DNA of 64,000 bases from Pusillimonas sp. UBA6240 (GCA_002441445.1 DJWC01000017.1:1-64000), one strand, 5' to 3'; shown: positions 17,793 to 27,330, counted from the stretch's first letter. The notes: generated by a model from the sequence alone, not told the origin. A program made the numbers and translations.

Positions 17793-18734
17793 TCACGGCT
17801 GATACGCAGCGGTATCCGACATTGAGCCACGGATGCCGCCCATGGCTTTCCACTGGCTTTGCTCCGCCATCTCCTCCATCAGCTCGATGAAGTGCCGCGC
17901 GCTTGCCGACAAATTACGCCGCCGCTTATAAATGGCACCCAGCTGCCGGGTCGCGCTGCGCTCGGCAATGGGGGCTAATTTCAAACCTTCCGTGTTCAAA
18001 GCGTTCACGGCGCTGCTGGGGATGACCGCCAATCCCAAGCCGTATCGGGCTATGGAGGCCGCGGTGGCCAGGTGGGTGGCTTCCACGGAATGGGCCCCTC
18101 CGCGGCTGGCGATCGCCATTTCCTGAGCGGTGGCGCCGCCCCCGATCATGATGAGCTCATGCTTGGCGAGCGAGGCCCACTTGATGTGCGATTCGTTGAA
18201 GATCGGATGATGGGGCACTCCCGCCGCGAGCAGCCGATCCTTGAACAAGGGTTTGAAAACCATGTCGTTGTCGGCCGGCGCGCGTCCCACTCCGAGCTCG
18301 GCAAGATTGTTGCGCACCGCATCGATGACGCCGTCGCTGTTGTGCTCGCCCATGTAGATCTGAACCGACGGGTAGCGCTGGTGAAAAGCCCCGAACGCTT
18401 CGGCCAGAAAACCGACCGACAGGGAGGGAACGGCGGCTATGGAAAGCTTTCCGCGCAATCCCCTGCCTTCGTCTTTCGCATATTGATAGGCCTCTTCCAG
18501 GTCCGCCAGGATGCGGCTCAGCGTTTCATACAAGCCTTTGCCTTGCGCGGTGAGATGGCAAGTGCGGGTGGTGCGCTCGAACAATTGCATTCCCAATTCG
18601 TCTTCGAGGCTCTTGATGAGGGCGGTAAACGAGGGCTGGGTAACGAAGAGCAGGCGTGCGGCCGCGATAAAGGAACCTTCCTGGGCTGCCAGACAGAAGG
18701 CTTTCAGCTGGCGGTACTTAATATTATTAGCCAT
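17793..18734 (-). CDS. LysR-family transcriptional regulator
   Basis: A 313-residue regulator with an N-terminal helix-turn-helix (YRQLKAFCLAAQEGSFIAAARLLFVTQPSFTALIKSLE) and a C-terminal LysR substrate-binding domain. It is transcribed divergently from the Bug-asparaginase pair, 112 bases away, with a dyad at its own start codon, and therefore probably controls that pair in response to a substrate or product. The TonB receptor gene lies downstream on the same strand after a 77-base gap. Confidence 0.92.
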   Translation of the reverse strand: MANNIKYRQLKAFCLAAQEGSFIAAARLLFVTQPSFTALIKSLEDELGMQLFERTTRTCHLTAQGKGLYETLSRILADLEEAYQYAKDEGRGLRGKLSIAAVPSLSVGFLAEAFGAFHQRYPSVQIYMGEHNSDGVIDAVRNNLAELGVGRAPADNDMVFKPLFKDRLLAAGVPHHPIFNESHIKWASLAKHELIMIGGGATAQEMAIASRGGAHSVEATHLATAASIARYGLGLAVIPSSAVNALNTEGLKLAPIAERSATRQLGAIYKRRRNLSASARHFIELMEEMAEQSQWKAMGGIRGSMSDTAAYQP

Positions 18735-18752
18735 GAACTAATAATAATTCAT
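18733..18752. promoter_or_regulatory. LysR-type dyad in the divergent promoter
   Basis: Inverted arms ATGAA and TTCAT are separated by ten AT-rich bases, overlapping the LysR start codon. This is the size and position expected for an autoregulatory LysR site (T-N11-A type). The rest of the 112-base gap is AT-rich and holds the RBS of the Bug gene. Confidence 0.4.
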
Positions 18753-18846
18753 TTTATTCAAATTGACCGTGCAATGGCCTCTTTCTATCATCAACAGCAC
18801 CTTCTTTTCAGTCACCTCCTCATCGCCTCATGCAAGGAATTCCCGT

Positions 18847-19827
18847 ATGTCTCTGCTTCCAATCCGGAAGGGCTTCGCCGTTTGCGCGTTAAGCCTGTTG
18901 TCGGCCTCGGCCGCTCATGCCGATAGCACATTCCCCGTGCGCCCTGTCACCATCGTCGTCCCTTATCTGCCCGGTGGTACGCCTGACATCATGGCGCGAT
19001 TGCTCGGGCCTGAGCTCAACAAGCTCTGGGGGCAACCGGTCGTGGTCGAAAACAAAGCCGGCGCCAACGGACAGATCGGCTCGGCGGCTGTTGCGAACGC
19101 CAAACCCGATGGCTACACCATGGTTCTGGGCACCACGGCCACGCACGTGGTAAACGGCTTGCTGTATAGCAGCACGCCGTACGACGGCGTCAAGGACTTC
19201 ACGCCGGTTGCCATGCTTGGCACCCTCTCCAATGTCCTGGTGGTCAATCCCCAGGTGCCCGCAAAGAACGTCAAGGAGCTGATCGCGCTCTTGAAGGAGA
19301 ATCCGGATAAGTACAACTATGGCTCCGGCGGTAACGGCAGCTCGAATCACCTTGCGGCGGAAATGTTCAAGACCATGGCGGGCGTTTCGGTCAGGCATAT
19401 CCCCTACAAGAGCGCAGCGCCCGCGATGACGGGCTTGCTTGCCGGCGAAACGGCCATGATTTTCGAGAATGTATCGACTGCCATCCCCCACATCCATAGC
19501 GGCGCGCTGAGAGCCCTGGGGGTGACGAGCGCCAAGGGCGCCAGGGTGCTGCCCGATGTGCCTTCGATCGACAAGGCGGGCGTGCCGGGTTATGACATGT
19601 CATTCTGGTATGGGCTGCTGGCGCCCGCCAGCACCGATCCGCAGGTGGTCGAGAAGATCAATGCGGATGTCCGGAAAGTGCTCGCAGACCCGGACGTGCG
19701 CGCTAAGCTGGAAGGGCGCGGCATCGATTTGAGCGACAGCACATCGGCGGAGTTCGCTGAATACATGGCCGCTGAAGTTCCCAAGTGGACCAAGGTGGTT
19801 GAAGCGTCTGGCGCCAAAATCGACTAG
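18847..19827 (+). CDS. Bug/TctC-family periplasmic solute-binding protein
   Basis: A 326-residue secreted protein of the Bug (tripartite tricarboxylate transporter receptor) family. A signal peptide (FAVCALSLLSASAAHA) is followed by the diagnostic opening PVTIVVPYLPGGTPDIMARLL, then VVENKAGANGQIGSAAVANAKPDGYT and the GSGGNGSSNHLAAEMFK segment. Bug proteins bind small carboxylates, amino acids or amides such as nicotinamide. The ATG at 18847 is preceded by AAGGA; an upstream start would bury the signal peptide. It is followed after 12 bases by an asparaginase-like gene, so an amide-bearing ligand is plausible. Confidence 0.92.
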   Translation: MSLLPIRKGFAVCALSLLSASAAHADSTFPVRPVTIVVPYLPGGTPDIMARLLGPELNKLWGQPVVVENKAGANGQIGSAAVANAKPDGYTMVLGTTATHVVNGLLYSSTPYDGVKDFTPVAMLGTLSNVLVVNPQVPAKNVKELIALLKENPDKYNYGSGGNGSSNHLAAEMFKTMAGVSVRHIPYKSAAPAMTGLLAGETAMIFENVSTAIPHIHSGALRALGVTSAKGARVLPDVPSIDKAGVPGYDMSFWYGLLAPASTDPQVVEKINADVRKVLADPDVRAKLEGRGIDLSDSTSAEFAEYMAAEVPKWTKVVEASGAKID

Positions 19828-19839
19828 GAAGCGCCCACG

Positions 19840-20871
19840 ATGACGCAACAACTGCTTCAAGCAGAATCGGGACGGCACACCTCGGCCGTCCCGTCCCGCT
19901 GCATGCTTCTTTCGACAGGCGGCACCATCGCCTCCCGGATCGACGCCGCAACAGGGCTGGCCGTGCCGGTGCTCTCGGGCAAAGAGCTGCTGAGCACCCT
20001 GCCCGAGCTCGAAGGCCGGATTGAGGTGGACGTGGAGGACTTCGCGCGCATCCCATCGCCTCATATGAGCCCCGAGCACTGGGCGCCGCTTCACGCCCGC
20101 ATATCGAGTCTGCTCTCCGACGATTCGATCGCGGGAGTCGTGGTCAGCCACGGAACGGGCCTGCTTGAGGAGACGGCCTGGTTTCTGGACCTGAGCATCG
20201 ATTCGGACAAGCCTGTGGTGCTCGTCGGCGCCCAACGCAACAGTTCGGAGCACGACCACGACGGCCCGCGAAACCTGCTTGCCGCATTGCAGGTCTGCGC
20301 CCACGAGGATGCACGCGGCAAAGGCGTGCTGGTCGTCCTGAACCAGCACATCAATGCCGCGCGCGATGCGCACAAGACGCATACGTTCGACGTGGAAACC
20401 TTCAACTCGGGCGAGCTGGGATACTTGGGAAGCGTCAGCCACGGCCGCGTGGATTTCCGCCGCGCGCCATTGAAGCGGCTGCACATGCCCTACCATGGCC
20501 AGCGCTTGCCCCGGGTGGATGTGATACCAATGTACGCGGGAGCCCCGGGAAGCCTGGTGAAGGCGGTCGTGGCGGACGGCGCGCAAGGCCTGGTGATCCA
20601 GGCCGTGGGTTCGGGGCATGTGAATCCGAGTTTCGCCAAGGCGATTCAAGAGGTCTTGCAACGCGGCATCCCTGTTGTCGTGGCCACGCGGGTTCCTCGA
20701 GGCGGGACGCGCGCATGCTATGGCTTTGAAGGGTCGTCACAATTGCTGCAGAACGATGGCGCGGCGCTTGCCGGCGACTTGTCGGCCTGGAAGGCGCGCA
20801 TTGTATTGATGCTCGCGATCTCGCTAGGCGACGCCTCGCAGGCAAGCCTGCGGACGTGGCTCGGGAACTAG
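19840..20871 (+). CDS. Asparaginase-family amidohydrolase with altered active site
   Basis: A 343-residue, type I/II asparaginase-fold protein. The first catalytic motif is intact (STGGTIAS, Thr29). The second reads SHGTGLLEETA, so Thr106 is kept but the substrate-binding Asp that normally follows (HGTD) is Gly107. Lys179 (ARDAHKT) is kept. The segment that usually holds the flexible-loop Tyr has no obvious Tyr. There is no signal peptide. It is coupled to the Bug gene upstream and divergent from LysR. The Asp loss argues against plain L-asparagine as substrate. An amide without an alpha-amino group is possible but untested. Confidence 0.85.
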   Translation: MTQQLLQAESGRHTSAVPSRCMLLSTGGTIASRIDAATGLAVPVLSGKELLSTLPELEGRIEVDVEDFARIPSPHMSPEHWAPLHARISSLLSDDSIAGVVVSHGTGLLEETAWFLDLSIDSDKPVVLVGAQRNSSEHDHDGPRNLLAALQVCAHEDARGKGVLVVLNQHINAARDAHKTHTFDVETFNSGELGYLGSVSHGRVDFRRAPLKRLHMPYHGQRLPRVDVIPMYAGAPGSLVKAVVADGAQGLVIQAVGSGHVNPSFAKAIQEVLQRGIPVVVATRVPRGGTRACYGFEGSSQLLQNDGAALAGDLSAWKARIVLMLAISLGDASQASLRTWLGN

Positions 20872-20890
20872 GCTTATTGCCGATGAAGAA

Positions 20891-20917
20891 GCGCGCCGCC
20901 GGTGAAGGGCGGCGCGC
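20891..20917. terminator. Probable bidirectional terminator
   Basis: A perfect 10-bp stem (GCGCGCCGCC / GGCGGCGCGC) with a 7-base loop lies between the convergent asparaginase and TerC genes. The T-tracts on either side are weak, so its strength is uncertain. Confidence 0.7.
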
Positions 20918-20934
20918 TAGCGCCTTGGTTCTGT

Positions 20935-21648
20935 TTAAGCGTTGGCGTTGGCCGGCTGCTTGCGGCGGGCGATGCTCTTGCCGATGATGATGATCAGTAC
21001 AGCGCCGACCACTTCGGCGGCGATCTTTATTGTGCCGGACGGCTCGCCGAACCGCTCGACGATGAAGATATCGGTGACCAGCATGCCGCCGGCGATCCAG
21101 CCCAGCAGCGCTGCTCCGAAAGTGACCACCATGGGGAAGCGGTCGATCAACTTCAGTACCAGCGTGCTGCCCCAGATAATGATGGGTACGCTGACGACCA
21201 GGCCGAAGATGACCAGCCCCAGTTGGTGATCCGAGTGGGCGCTCTGGGCGGCGCCGGCGATCGCAATGACGTTGTCCAGGCTCATGACGAAGTCGGCCAC
21301 GATAATGGTCTTGATCGCCGATATGATGGACGCGCCGCCTTCGATATTGCCATGCGCGTCGTCTTCAGGGATCAGCAGTTTCACGCCTATCCATACCAGC
21401 AGCAGCGCGCCGACGATTTTCAGGAACGGTATGCTGAGCAGTGTCAGAGCGAAGGCGATCAGGACCACACGCAGAATGATGGCGCCCGCCGTGCCCCATA
21501 ATATGCCCTGTATGCGCCGTTTTGCGTCCAGATTGCGGCAGGCAAGCGCAATCACCACGGCGTTGTCGCCGCCCAGCAGGATGTCGATCAGAATGATCTG
21601 AAAGACGGCCGCCCAGCTGAGTGTCTGTAAAAATTCAAGCATAGTCAT
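20935..21648 (-). CDS. TerC-family integral membrane protein (metal ion export type)
   Basis: A 237-residue membrane protein with about seven helices and the TerC signature acidic motifs in the membrane: ILIDILLGGDNAVVIAL near the N-terminus and DFVMSLDNVIAIAG near residue 120. Family members (Alx, YkoY, MeeF-type) are linked to Mn2+ export. A probable yybP-ykoY riboswitch lies in the long leader upstream, matching Mn2+ control. It ends next to the bidirectional terminator. Confidence 0.92.
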   Translation of the reverse strand: MTMLEFLQTLSWAAVFQIILIDILLGGDNAVVIALACRNLDAKRRIQGILWGTAGAIILRVVLIAFALTLLSIPFLKIVGALLLVWIGVKLLIPEDDAHGNIEGGASIISAIKTIIVADFVMSLDNVIAIAGAAQSAHSDHQLGLVIFGLVVSVPIIIWGSTLVLKLIDRFPMVVTFGAALLGWIAGGMLVTDIFIVERFGEPSGTIKIAAEVVGAVLIIIIGKSIARRKQPANANA

Positions 21649-21740
21649 CCCAAAGTTATAAAGTATCGATTAGGTGGACCGGGCCGCTCGGGCCGAATTG
21701 CCCGATGGGCGGCATGCTTGCCGCGGCGGACAACCGGAAA

Positions 21741-21925
21741 AGCAAAATGGCCTGGTCCATCAGGACACAGGCCACAGCATTTACATTTGCTGGAGACGGA
21801 CCTTGCCCTGAATGGCAAGGTCTTGCTTGCAACATGGCGATGTTGCCCGAGCACCGGGCGCTTGCAGCTGCAAGACGGCCGTGATGACGATGCTGCGGAA
21901 GAAAGCTACTCCCCTTGATGGGCGC
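21741..21925 (-). ncRNA. yybP-ykoY (manganese) riboswitch leader of the TerC gene
   Basis: Read on the minus strand, the leader begins with the signature AAGGGGAGTAGC (complement of 21905-21916), the most conserved element of yybP-ykoY RNAs. It continues through paired G+C-rich stems and ends near TGATGGACCAGGCC (about 21745-21760). It lies about 90 bases before the TerC start. A possible promoter precedes it (TTGGAG, 17 bases, TACACT). RNAs of this class bind Mn2+ and switch on exporter genes. The boundaries are approximate. Confidence 0.85.
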
Positions 21926-22070
21926 TAGTGTATTCGGATCGCATAAAAACTCCAAATCGGTGATTTCCCTTAGATAATTGTTGCTTACATGTGCGCATCA
22001 GCGCTTATCTGCGCGTAAGGGAGCGCTTGTGCGCGCGTAAGGGATGTCTGAAAAGTTTCCAATGCCGCGA

Positions 22071-22526
22071 TCAAGGCGCCGCCGATGATGCGATACGCAG
22101 CGGTATGGTGACCGGCCCGTCATTCACCAATTGCACCTGCATGTTGGCGGCGAATTCGCCGCTGGCAACGACAGGGTGCAGCTCACGAGCCCGCGCAAGG
22201 AAATGCTCGTACAAGGCTCGCCCCTGCTCGGGAGCGGCCGCGGCGGTAAAGCTTGGGCGATTGCCCTTGCTCGTGTCGGCGGCCAGGGTGAACTGGCTGA
22301 CGATCAGCAGGCCGCCGCCCACGTCCTGCACGCTGCGATTCATGCGGCCGGCTTCGTCGGAGAATATGCGCAGCTTCAGTATCTTGGCCAACAACGCATC
22401 CGCCTCGGCGCTGGTATCGCCATGCTCGGCGCACAACAGCACGAGTAAGCCATGCCCGATGGCGCCGACGCTGCGGCCACCGACGCAGACGCCGGCTTGC
22501 GATACACGTTGCAGGACGGTCAACAT
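22071..22526 (-). CDS. dtd: D-aminoacyl-tRNA deacylase
   Basis: A 151-residue cytoplasmic enzyme that removes D-amino acids (and glycine) mischarged on tRNA. Both diagnostic motifs are present: [17 protein letters not shown] in the middle and NDGPVTIPL near the end (the cross-subunit Gly-cisPro motif), plus the opening [15 protein letters not shown]. Length and layout match bacterial Dtd. The 294-base gap between it and the thioredoxin-like gene on the opposite strand shows no further gene. Confidence 0.95.
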   Translation of the reverse strand: MLTVLQRVSQAGVCVGGRSVGAIGHGLLVLLCAEHGDTSAEADALLAKILKLRIFSDEAGRMNRSVQDVGGGLLIVSQFTLAADTSKGNRPSFTAAAAPEQGRALYEHFLARARELHPVVASGEFAANMQVQLVNDGPVTIPLRIASSAAP

Positions 22527-22820
22527 GGTCGGATTCTTTTGGTGTTGGTGTTCGAGGCCGCAGCCGGACGGGATTGTCTATATCGAAGTGTATCGCACAA
22601 GATCCCGCCTTCCGGCCGGCCCGGGCGACGCCTGGTCGAGGCGGATTTCTCTGATGAGCAGTTCCGCTCCGATGGCGCGCCTGATGGCTCTGCGTCAAGT
22701 AGACCCCTCGCCTCGTCACGGTGGCCGTCAAGCGAGCTCACGCTCCGCATGCCCCCGGGCCGGTATGGGGCTTGCTTATTTTTGCGGCCGGCGCCTACTA
22801 TGGTCGCCCAGGAGAACAGC

Positions 22821-23144
22821 ATGGCAATGACTTATGACTACGAACACAAGGAACCCGCGCGCGAAGCCATCGACACACGCGCCGGCCCCTTGCTGCTGGA
22901 ATTCGGAACGGCCTGGTGCGGATACTGCCGCGCGGCACAGCCCTTGATTGCGCAAGCATTCAAGGCCCATCCCGACATCCCCCACATAAAGATAGAAGAC
23001 GGCAGCGGCCGTCCCCTGGGCCGCTCGTTCCGCATCAAGCTTTGGCCCTCCCTGATCTTTCTGCGCGACGGCCAGGAAGTGGCGCGGCTCGTCCGGCCGG
23101 ACAACGCCCAGGATATCGAGCGGGCGCTGGCGAAGATCGCCTGA
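22821..23144 (+). CDS. Thioredoxin-family protein
   Basis: A 107-residue cytoplasmic thioredoxin-fold protein with the redox motif WCGYC at about residues 29-33 and the cis-Pro segment LWPSLIFLRDGQEV. The motif CGYC differs from the CGPC of thioredoxin 1, so this is a thioredoxin-like reductase of unknown partner. The ATG at 22821 has GGAG six bases upstream. Starts further left only extend into unrelated sequence. Confidence 0.88.
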   Translation: MAMTYDYEHKEPAREAIDTRAGPLLLEFGTAWCGYCRAAQPLIAQAFKAHPDIPHIKIEDGSGRPLGRSFRIKLWPSLIFLRDGQEVARLVRPDNAQDIERALAKIA

Positions 23145-23165
23145 GCTTGCCGGCCGTTATGGCGC

Positions 23166-24212
23166 CTACTCCAGGGCAGCCGCCAGCGCGTCGGCGGCCT
23201 CTTCGACTTGGGCCTTGCTTACATCCATATGTGTCACTGCACGCAAGCGGTAAGTGCTTTCGGCGCCGATGCGGATGCCCTGCCGCAACAGCTTGGCGCT
23301 TAACTCCTGTGCGGTGAAGCCGGTACCCCGCACATCGAGAAACACTAGATTGGTTTGTACGCCATCGGAATCCAGCTTGACGCCCGGCAGCCCGGCCACG
23401 CGATCGGCGAATAGGCGGGCGTTGGCGTGGTCCTCCGCCAAGCGCTCGATATTATGGTCCAGCGCATACAGCCCCGCGGCGGCGAGCACGCCGGATTGCC
23501 GCAAGGCGCCCCCAAGCCGATGTTTCCAGAGCCAAGCTTGTTCAATCACCTCGGCCGACCCCGCCAGAACCGCCCCGACGGGGCAGCCCAGCCCTTTGGA
23601 CAGATCGATCCAAACCGTGTCGCAATATTCGGCATAGCGCTGTGCCGGTACACCCGATGCGACGACCGCGTTGAGCAGGCGTGCGCCATCCATATGCACG
23701 GCCATGGAATGGCTTTGGGCCAATTCGGCGATTTCCATCACGCGCGCCAATGGCCAAACGCCGCCTCCGCCGCGATTCACGGTCTGCTCCAGCACCACTA
23801 GACGCGCGCGTGGCGTATTCCGCTTGCGCGGCCGGATGCGGTCGGCGATCTGTTGAGCGGTGAATATCCCGTGCCGCCCCGCCAGGGCATGCACCATGGC
23901 ACCGGCCAGAACCGCGGGGCCGCCGGCCTCGGAACCGACGATATGCGCGGATTCATCGGCAAAGATCTCGTCGCCTGGCCGGCAGTGCACCAGTATGGAA
24001 ATCTGATTGCACATGACGCCCGATGGCAGGAACAGGGCGGCTTCCTTGCCCAGCATGGCGGCCACCCTGGCGCATAGCAAGTTCGTACTGGGGTCTTCGC
24101 CCCGCTGCTCATCGCCCACTTCCGCCTGCGCCATAGCCTGCCGCATATCGGAGCTGGGCCGGGTTACGGTATCGCTGATGAGATCTATGCGAGGCGCAAT
24201 GGCGGACTGCAT
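23166..24212 (-). CDS. ltaE: Low-specificity L-threonine aldolase
   Basis: A 348-residue PLP enzyme (fold type I, beta-eliminating lyase family) that would cleave L-threonine or other 3-hydroxy amino acids into glycine and an aldehyde. Visible features are the opening [18 protein letters not shown], the [12 protein letters not shown] segment, [13 protein letters not shown] (PLP-contacting Asp and Arg) and the Lys of [11 protein letters not shown] that forms the Schiff base. It starts 12 bases after the ABC ATPase gene, so it is the last gene of the amino-acid transporter operon. That points to uptake and cleavage of a hydroxy amino acid. Confidence 0.9.
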   Translation of the reverse strand: MQSAIAPRIDLISDTVTRPSSDMRQAMAQAEVGDEQRGEDPSTNLLCARVAAMLGKEAALFLPSGVMCNQISILVHCRPGDEIFADESAHIVGSEAGGPAVLAGAMVHALAGRHGIFTAQQIADRIRPRKRNTPRARLVVLEQTVNRGGGGVWPLARVMEIAELAQSHSMAVHMDGARLLNAVVASGVPAQRYAEYCDTVWIDLSKGLGCPVGAVLAGSAEVIEQAWLWKHRLGGALRQSGVLAAAGLYALDHNIERLAEDHANARLFADRVAGLPGVKLDSDGVQTNLVFLDVRGTGFTAQELSAKLLRQGIRIGAESTYRLRAVTHMDVSKAQVEEAADALAAALE

Positions 24213-24224
24213 GAAAGGCTCCGG

Positions 24225-24983
24225 TCAATGGTTGATGATCTGGCTCAGGAACTGCTTGGCTCGATCGCTCTTGGGATTGGAGAAAAACTCTTCAGGCGGA
24301 GCCGCCTCGACGATGCGGCCCGCGTCCATGAACACGACCAGGTCGGCCATTTTGCGCGCGAAACCCATTTCGTGGGTCACGACGATCATGGTGATGCCCT
24401 CTTGCGCGAGTTCGGTCATGACCTGCAGGACCTCTTTGATCATTTCGGGATCCAACGCCGACGTCGGCTCGTCGAACAGCAGGACCTTGGGCTTGGACAT
24501 CAAAGCCCGCACGATGGCGACCCGTTGCTGCTGTCCGCCTGACAATTGGCCGGGATACTTGCTGGCTTGCTCGGCCAGGCCGACACGCGCCAGCAGCTTT
24601 CTCGCGTATTCCTCCGCTTCGTGCTTGGGCGTTTTGTTCACGTAGATTGGAGCGAGGGTCAGGTTGTCCATGACATTCAGGTGCATGAAAAGATTGATGC
24701 CCTGGAATACCATCCCTACGTCGCGCCGTATTTGTTCTATTTTCCGGACGTCATCGGTCACTTCGATGCCGTCCACAATGATTTGTCCCTCGTGGTGCTC
24801 CTCGAGGCGATTGATGCAGCGTATCATGGTCGACTTGCCGGAGCCGGAAGGCCCGCAGACCACGATCTTTTCCCCACGGGCGACTTCCAGGTTGATGTCC
24901 CGCAACGCATGATAGCTGTCATACCATTTGTTCACACCCTTGAGCTGCACCACTGGCCTAGCGGCGGCGGTTCCTGTGTCCAT
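24225..24983 (-). CDS. aapP: Polar amino acid ABC transporter ATP-binding protein
   Basis: A 252-residue ABC ATPase of the GlnQ/AapP type: Walker A GPSGSGKST, Q-loop near GMVFQGINLF, signature LSGGQQQR, Walker B VLLFDEPTSALD and H-loop THEMGFA. The ATG at 24983 overlaps the stop of the second permease gene (TGATG), so the two are coupled. It energises the four-part Aap-like general amino acid importer encoded directly upstream. Confidence 0.93.
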   Translation of the reverse strand: MDTGTAAARPVVQLKGVNKWYDSYHALRDINLEVARGEKIVVCGPSGSGKSTMIRCINRLEEHHEGQIIVDGIEVTDDVRKIEQIRRDVGMVFQGINLFMHLNVMDNLTLAPIYVNKTPKHEAEEYARKLLARVGLAEQASKYPGQLSGGQQQRVAIVRALMSKPKVLLFDEPTSALDPEMIKEVLQVMTELAQEGITMIVVTHEMGFARKMADLVVFMDAGRIVEAAPPEEFFSNPKSDRAKQFLSQIINH

Positions 24984-26101
24984 CAATAATTTCTCCCTTG
25001 GGAAAGGTATCGGGCCAGCGATTCGCTGTATTTCGACATGCTGAAGCAGAAGACGAAGTACAGCGCAAACACGAACAGGTAAGCCTCGGGGGCGAATTGC
25101 ACCCATTGGGGGTCTTGCGTGGCGGCGCTGGTTGCGCCGAGAATGTCGTATAGCCCGAGAATGCTGACGAAAGTCGTATTCTTGAAGGCGCGGATGATGT
25201 CATTCATCAAAGCCGGTATCACGATGCGCAAGCCCTGCGGCAAGATCACCCGGCGCATGCGCTGCCCGTACTTCAGCCCGGCCGCTTCGGCTGCTTCGTA
25301 CTGGCCTCTGGGCACGGCCTGCAGGCCGCCGCGCACGATTTCCGCGGCGTAGGCGGCGAAATAAATGATCATGGCAATCTGCGCGCTGACGAACTTGTCG
25401 ATGCGGAACGTCGTCGGCAGGAATAAGGGCAGCATGATCGCGGCCATGAACAGCACCACCAGCAGCGGCAGGCCGCGCGTGATTTCTGTGATGCCTATGC
25501 ATAAGGCCTTGATGGCGGGCAGCTTCGATCGCCGCCCCAGCGCCAGCAGAATCGCTCCGGGCAGGCCGAATGCCACCGTGACGATAGCCATGATGAGCGT
25601 CAGGGGCAGACCGCCCCACAGGTGCGTGCCCGTCGGTCTGAGGCCGAAGACGCCTCCCAGCATCAGAACCAGCACGGTGGGCAGCAATGCGGCCCAGGCG
25701 ATCATCAAGTTGCGCGACCAGAACCGGCGGAAGCCCGACACAATACTCAAGGCCATGATCAGCGCAATCGCCAGGAAGGGGCGCCATTGCTCGTCGTACG
25801 GAAAAGTGCCGAACAGAATCAGCCGGTATTTTTCGCCTACGATGGCCCAGCAAGCTCCTGTGGCCTGTTTGCACAGATCCGCGTCATGGGTGTACCAGAC
25901 AGCATCGAGTATCGCCCAGCGCAGGGCGTGCCAGCCCGCATAAGATAGCGCTATGAGGGCGATGATAGACAGCACCGTGTTGTGGGCGTTATTGAACAGG
26001 CCTTGTTTTATCCGGCTGATCGGCCCTCCGCTGCGCAGGGGCGAGGGCCGTTCCACTTGCGCCGATATCTGTACATGTGAACGGACCGTGGCGGCGATCA
26101 T
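24983..26101 (-). CDS. aapM: Amino acid ABC transporter permease, AapM-like
   Basis: A 372-residue inner-membrane permease with a long N-terminal region, a first helix (VLSIIALIALSYAGWHALRWAI), a Cys-containing periplasmic stretch and the HisM/GlnP core. The permease signature is EAAEAAGLKYGQRMRRVILPQGLRIV. The ATG at 26101 overlaps the stop of the preceding permease gene (ATGA). It forms the membrane channel with AapQ. Confidence 0.92.
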   Translation of the reverse strand: MIAATVRSHVQISAQVERPSPLRSGGPISRIKQGLFNNAHNTVLSIIALIALSYAGWHALRWAILDAVWYTHDADLCKQATGACWAIVGEKYRLILFGTFPYDEQWRPFLAIALIMALSIVSGFRRFWSRNLMIAWAALLPTVLVLMLGGVFGLRPTGTHLWGGLPLTLIMAIVTVAFGLPGAILLALGRRSKLPAIKALCIGITEITRGLPLLVVLFMAAIMLPLFLPTTFRIDKFVSAQIAMIIYFAAYAAEIVRGGLQAVPRGQYEAAEAAGLKYGQRMRRVILPQGLRIVIPALMNDIIRAFKNTTFVSILGLYDILGATSAATQDPQWVQFAPEAYLFVFALYFVFCFSMSKYSESLARYLSQGRNY

Positions 26102-27312
26102 CTCGCGGCTCCTCGAAGGGCGACTGCTTTGTTGAAGGCGTTCATCAGCGCCGAGACAGACAGGGCGAGCAGCAGATACACGGCGCCCATGATGACGACG
26201 CATTCCAGCGTATGGCCGCTGAGCGTCATGATCGAATTGCTGACATTGAACAATTCCGGATAACCCACAGCGACGCCCAGTGCGCTGGTCTTGATGAGAC
26301 TGATGTACTGCGCCGTGATGGGCGGGACGATGACCCGTAATGCCTGCGGCATAATAATATGCCGGTAGAGCTCTGCGCCATGCAGCCCGACGGCGCGTCC
26401 AGCCTCGATCTGGCCTTTGCCTACGGACTGGATGCCGGAGCGGACGATTTCTGAAATATAGGCGGCGAAATACAGCACCAGCCCCAACGATAGCGCCAGA
26501 AATTCGGGCGACAGCGCCATGCCGCCCCGGAAGTTGAATCCAACCAGTTTGGGATGCTCGATGGCCGTGGGCGCGCCGGTGGCCAGCCAGGCCAGCAGCC
26601 CCGCCGCCGCCAGCCCAAGTATCGACAAACCGAACACAGGCAAGGGCTGGCCGGTGCGCCGCTGCCGCCTATCGGCCCATTTGGCGAAAAAATAGATGCC
26701 TGTCAGGCCGATCGCGAGCGTCAGCAGCACTATGGTGAAAGCCGGCCTGTCGGCGGGCCAGGCCAGCACCAGGCCCCGGTTGCTCAGGAACCACCAGTCC
26801 ATGCCGTGCCAAGCCTGGCGGGCGCCTGGCAATAGCGTGAACAAGGTGTACCAGAAAACGATCTGGATCAGTTGCGGCGTATTGCGGAAGATTTCGACAT
26901 ACACCGCCGAGCCGCGCGAGATCAGCCAGTTGGATGAAAGCCGCGCAATGCCAAGCAGCACGCCCAGCGCCGTCGCGAAGATCAACGAAACCAAGGAGAT
27001 CCATAGTGTATTGCCCAGCCCCGCTATGAACGCCTGAAGAAAGGTATCCGTGGGATGGAAAGGCAGTACAGATTCAGCCAGCGTGAAGCCGGCCTCATTC
27101 CACAGGAAGCCCAGGCCGATACGCATGCCGCGGGCGGCCATGGATTGCACCGCGTTGCCCGCCATGAAGAGAATGGCGGCCGCTACGGCGGCCACCGCCG
27201 CGACTTGATAGAAGCGGCCGCGCGCTTTCTCGCTGCGCCATAGCGCTTGCCAGGTAAACGTGGCGCGCGGTTTACGCCAGCGGCCGTCTCGCGTCTTTAC
27301 TCCTGCGTCCAT
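26098..27312 (-). CDS. aapQ: Amino acid ABC transporter permease, AapQ-like
   Basis: A 404-residue permease. It has an N-terminal membrane segment, the conserved block GLGNTLWISLVSLIFATALGVLLG, and an inserted periplasmic region (residues about 180-245) typical of AapQ. The C-terminal signature EAGRAVGLHGAELYRHIIMPQALRVIVPP is also present. It lies 18 bases after the binding-protein gene. Confidence 0.92.
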   Translation of the reverse strand: MDAGVKTRDGRWRKPRATFTWQALWRSEKARGRFYQVAAVAAVAAAILFMAGNAVQSMAARGMRIGLGFLWNEAGFTLAESVLPFHPTDTFLQAFIAGLGNTLWISLVSLIFATALGVLLGIARLSSNWLISRGSAVYVEIFRNTPQLIQIVFWYTLFTLLPGARQAWHGMDWWFLSNRGLVLAWPADRPAFTIVLLTLAIGLTGIYFFAKWADRRQRRTGQPLPVFGLSILGLAAAGLLAWLATGAPTAIEHPKLVGFNFRGGMALSPEFLALSLGLVLYFAAYISEIVRSGIQSVGKGQIEAGRAVGLHGAELYRHIIMPQALRVIVPPITAQYISLIKTSALGVAVGYPELFNVSNSIMTLSGHTLECVVIMGAVYLLLALSVSALMNAFNKAVALRGAAR

Positions 27313-27330
27313 ACCGGCCCGGCCTCCGGC

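Noticed and set aside
17801..22106. Identical 15-mer GATACGCAGCGGTAT at 17801-17815 and 22092-22106
   Set aside because: One or two shared 15-mers are expected by chance in a window this size; one copy lies at the LysR gene end and the other in the dtd coding end, with no shared flanks.
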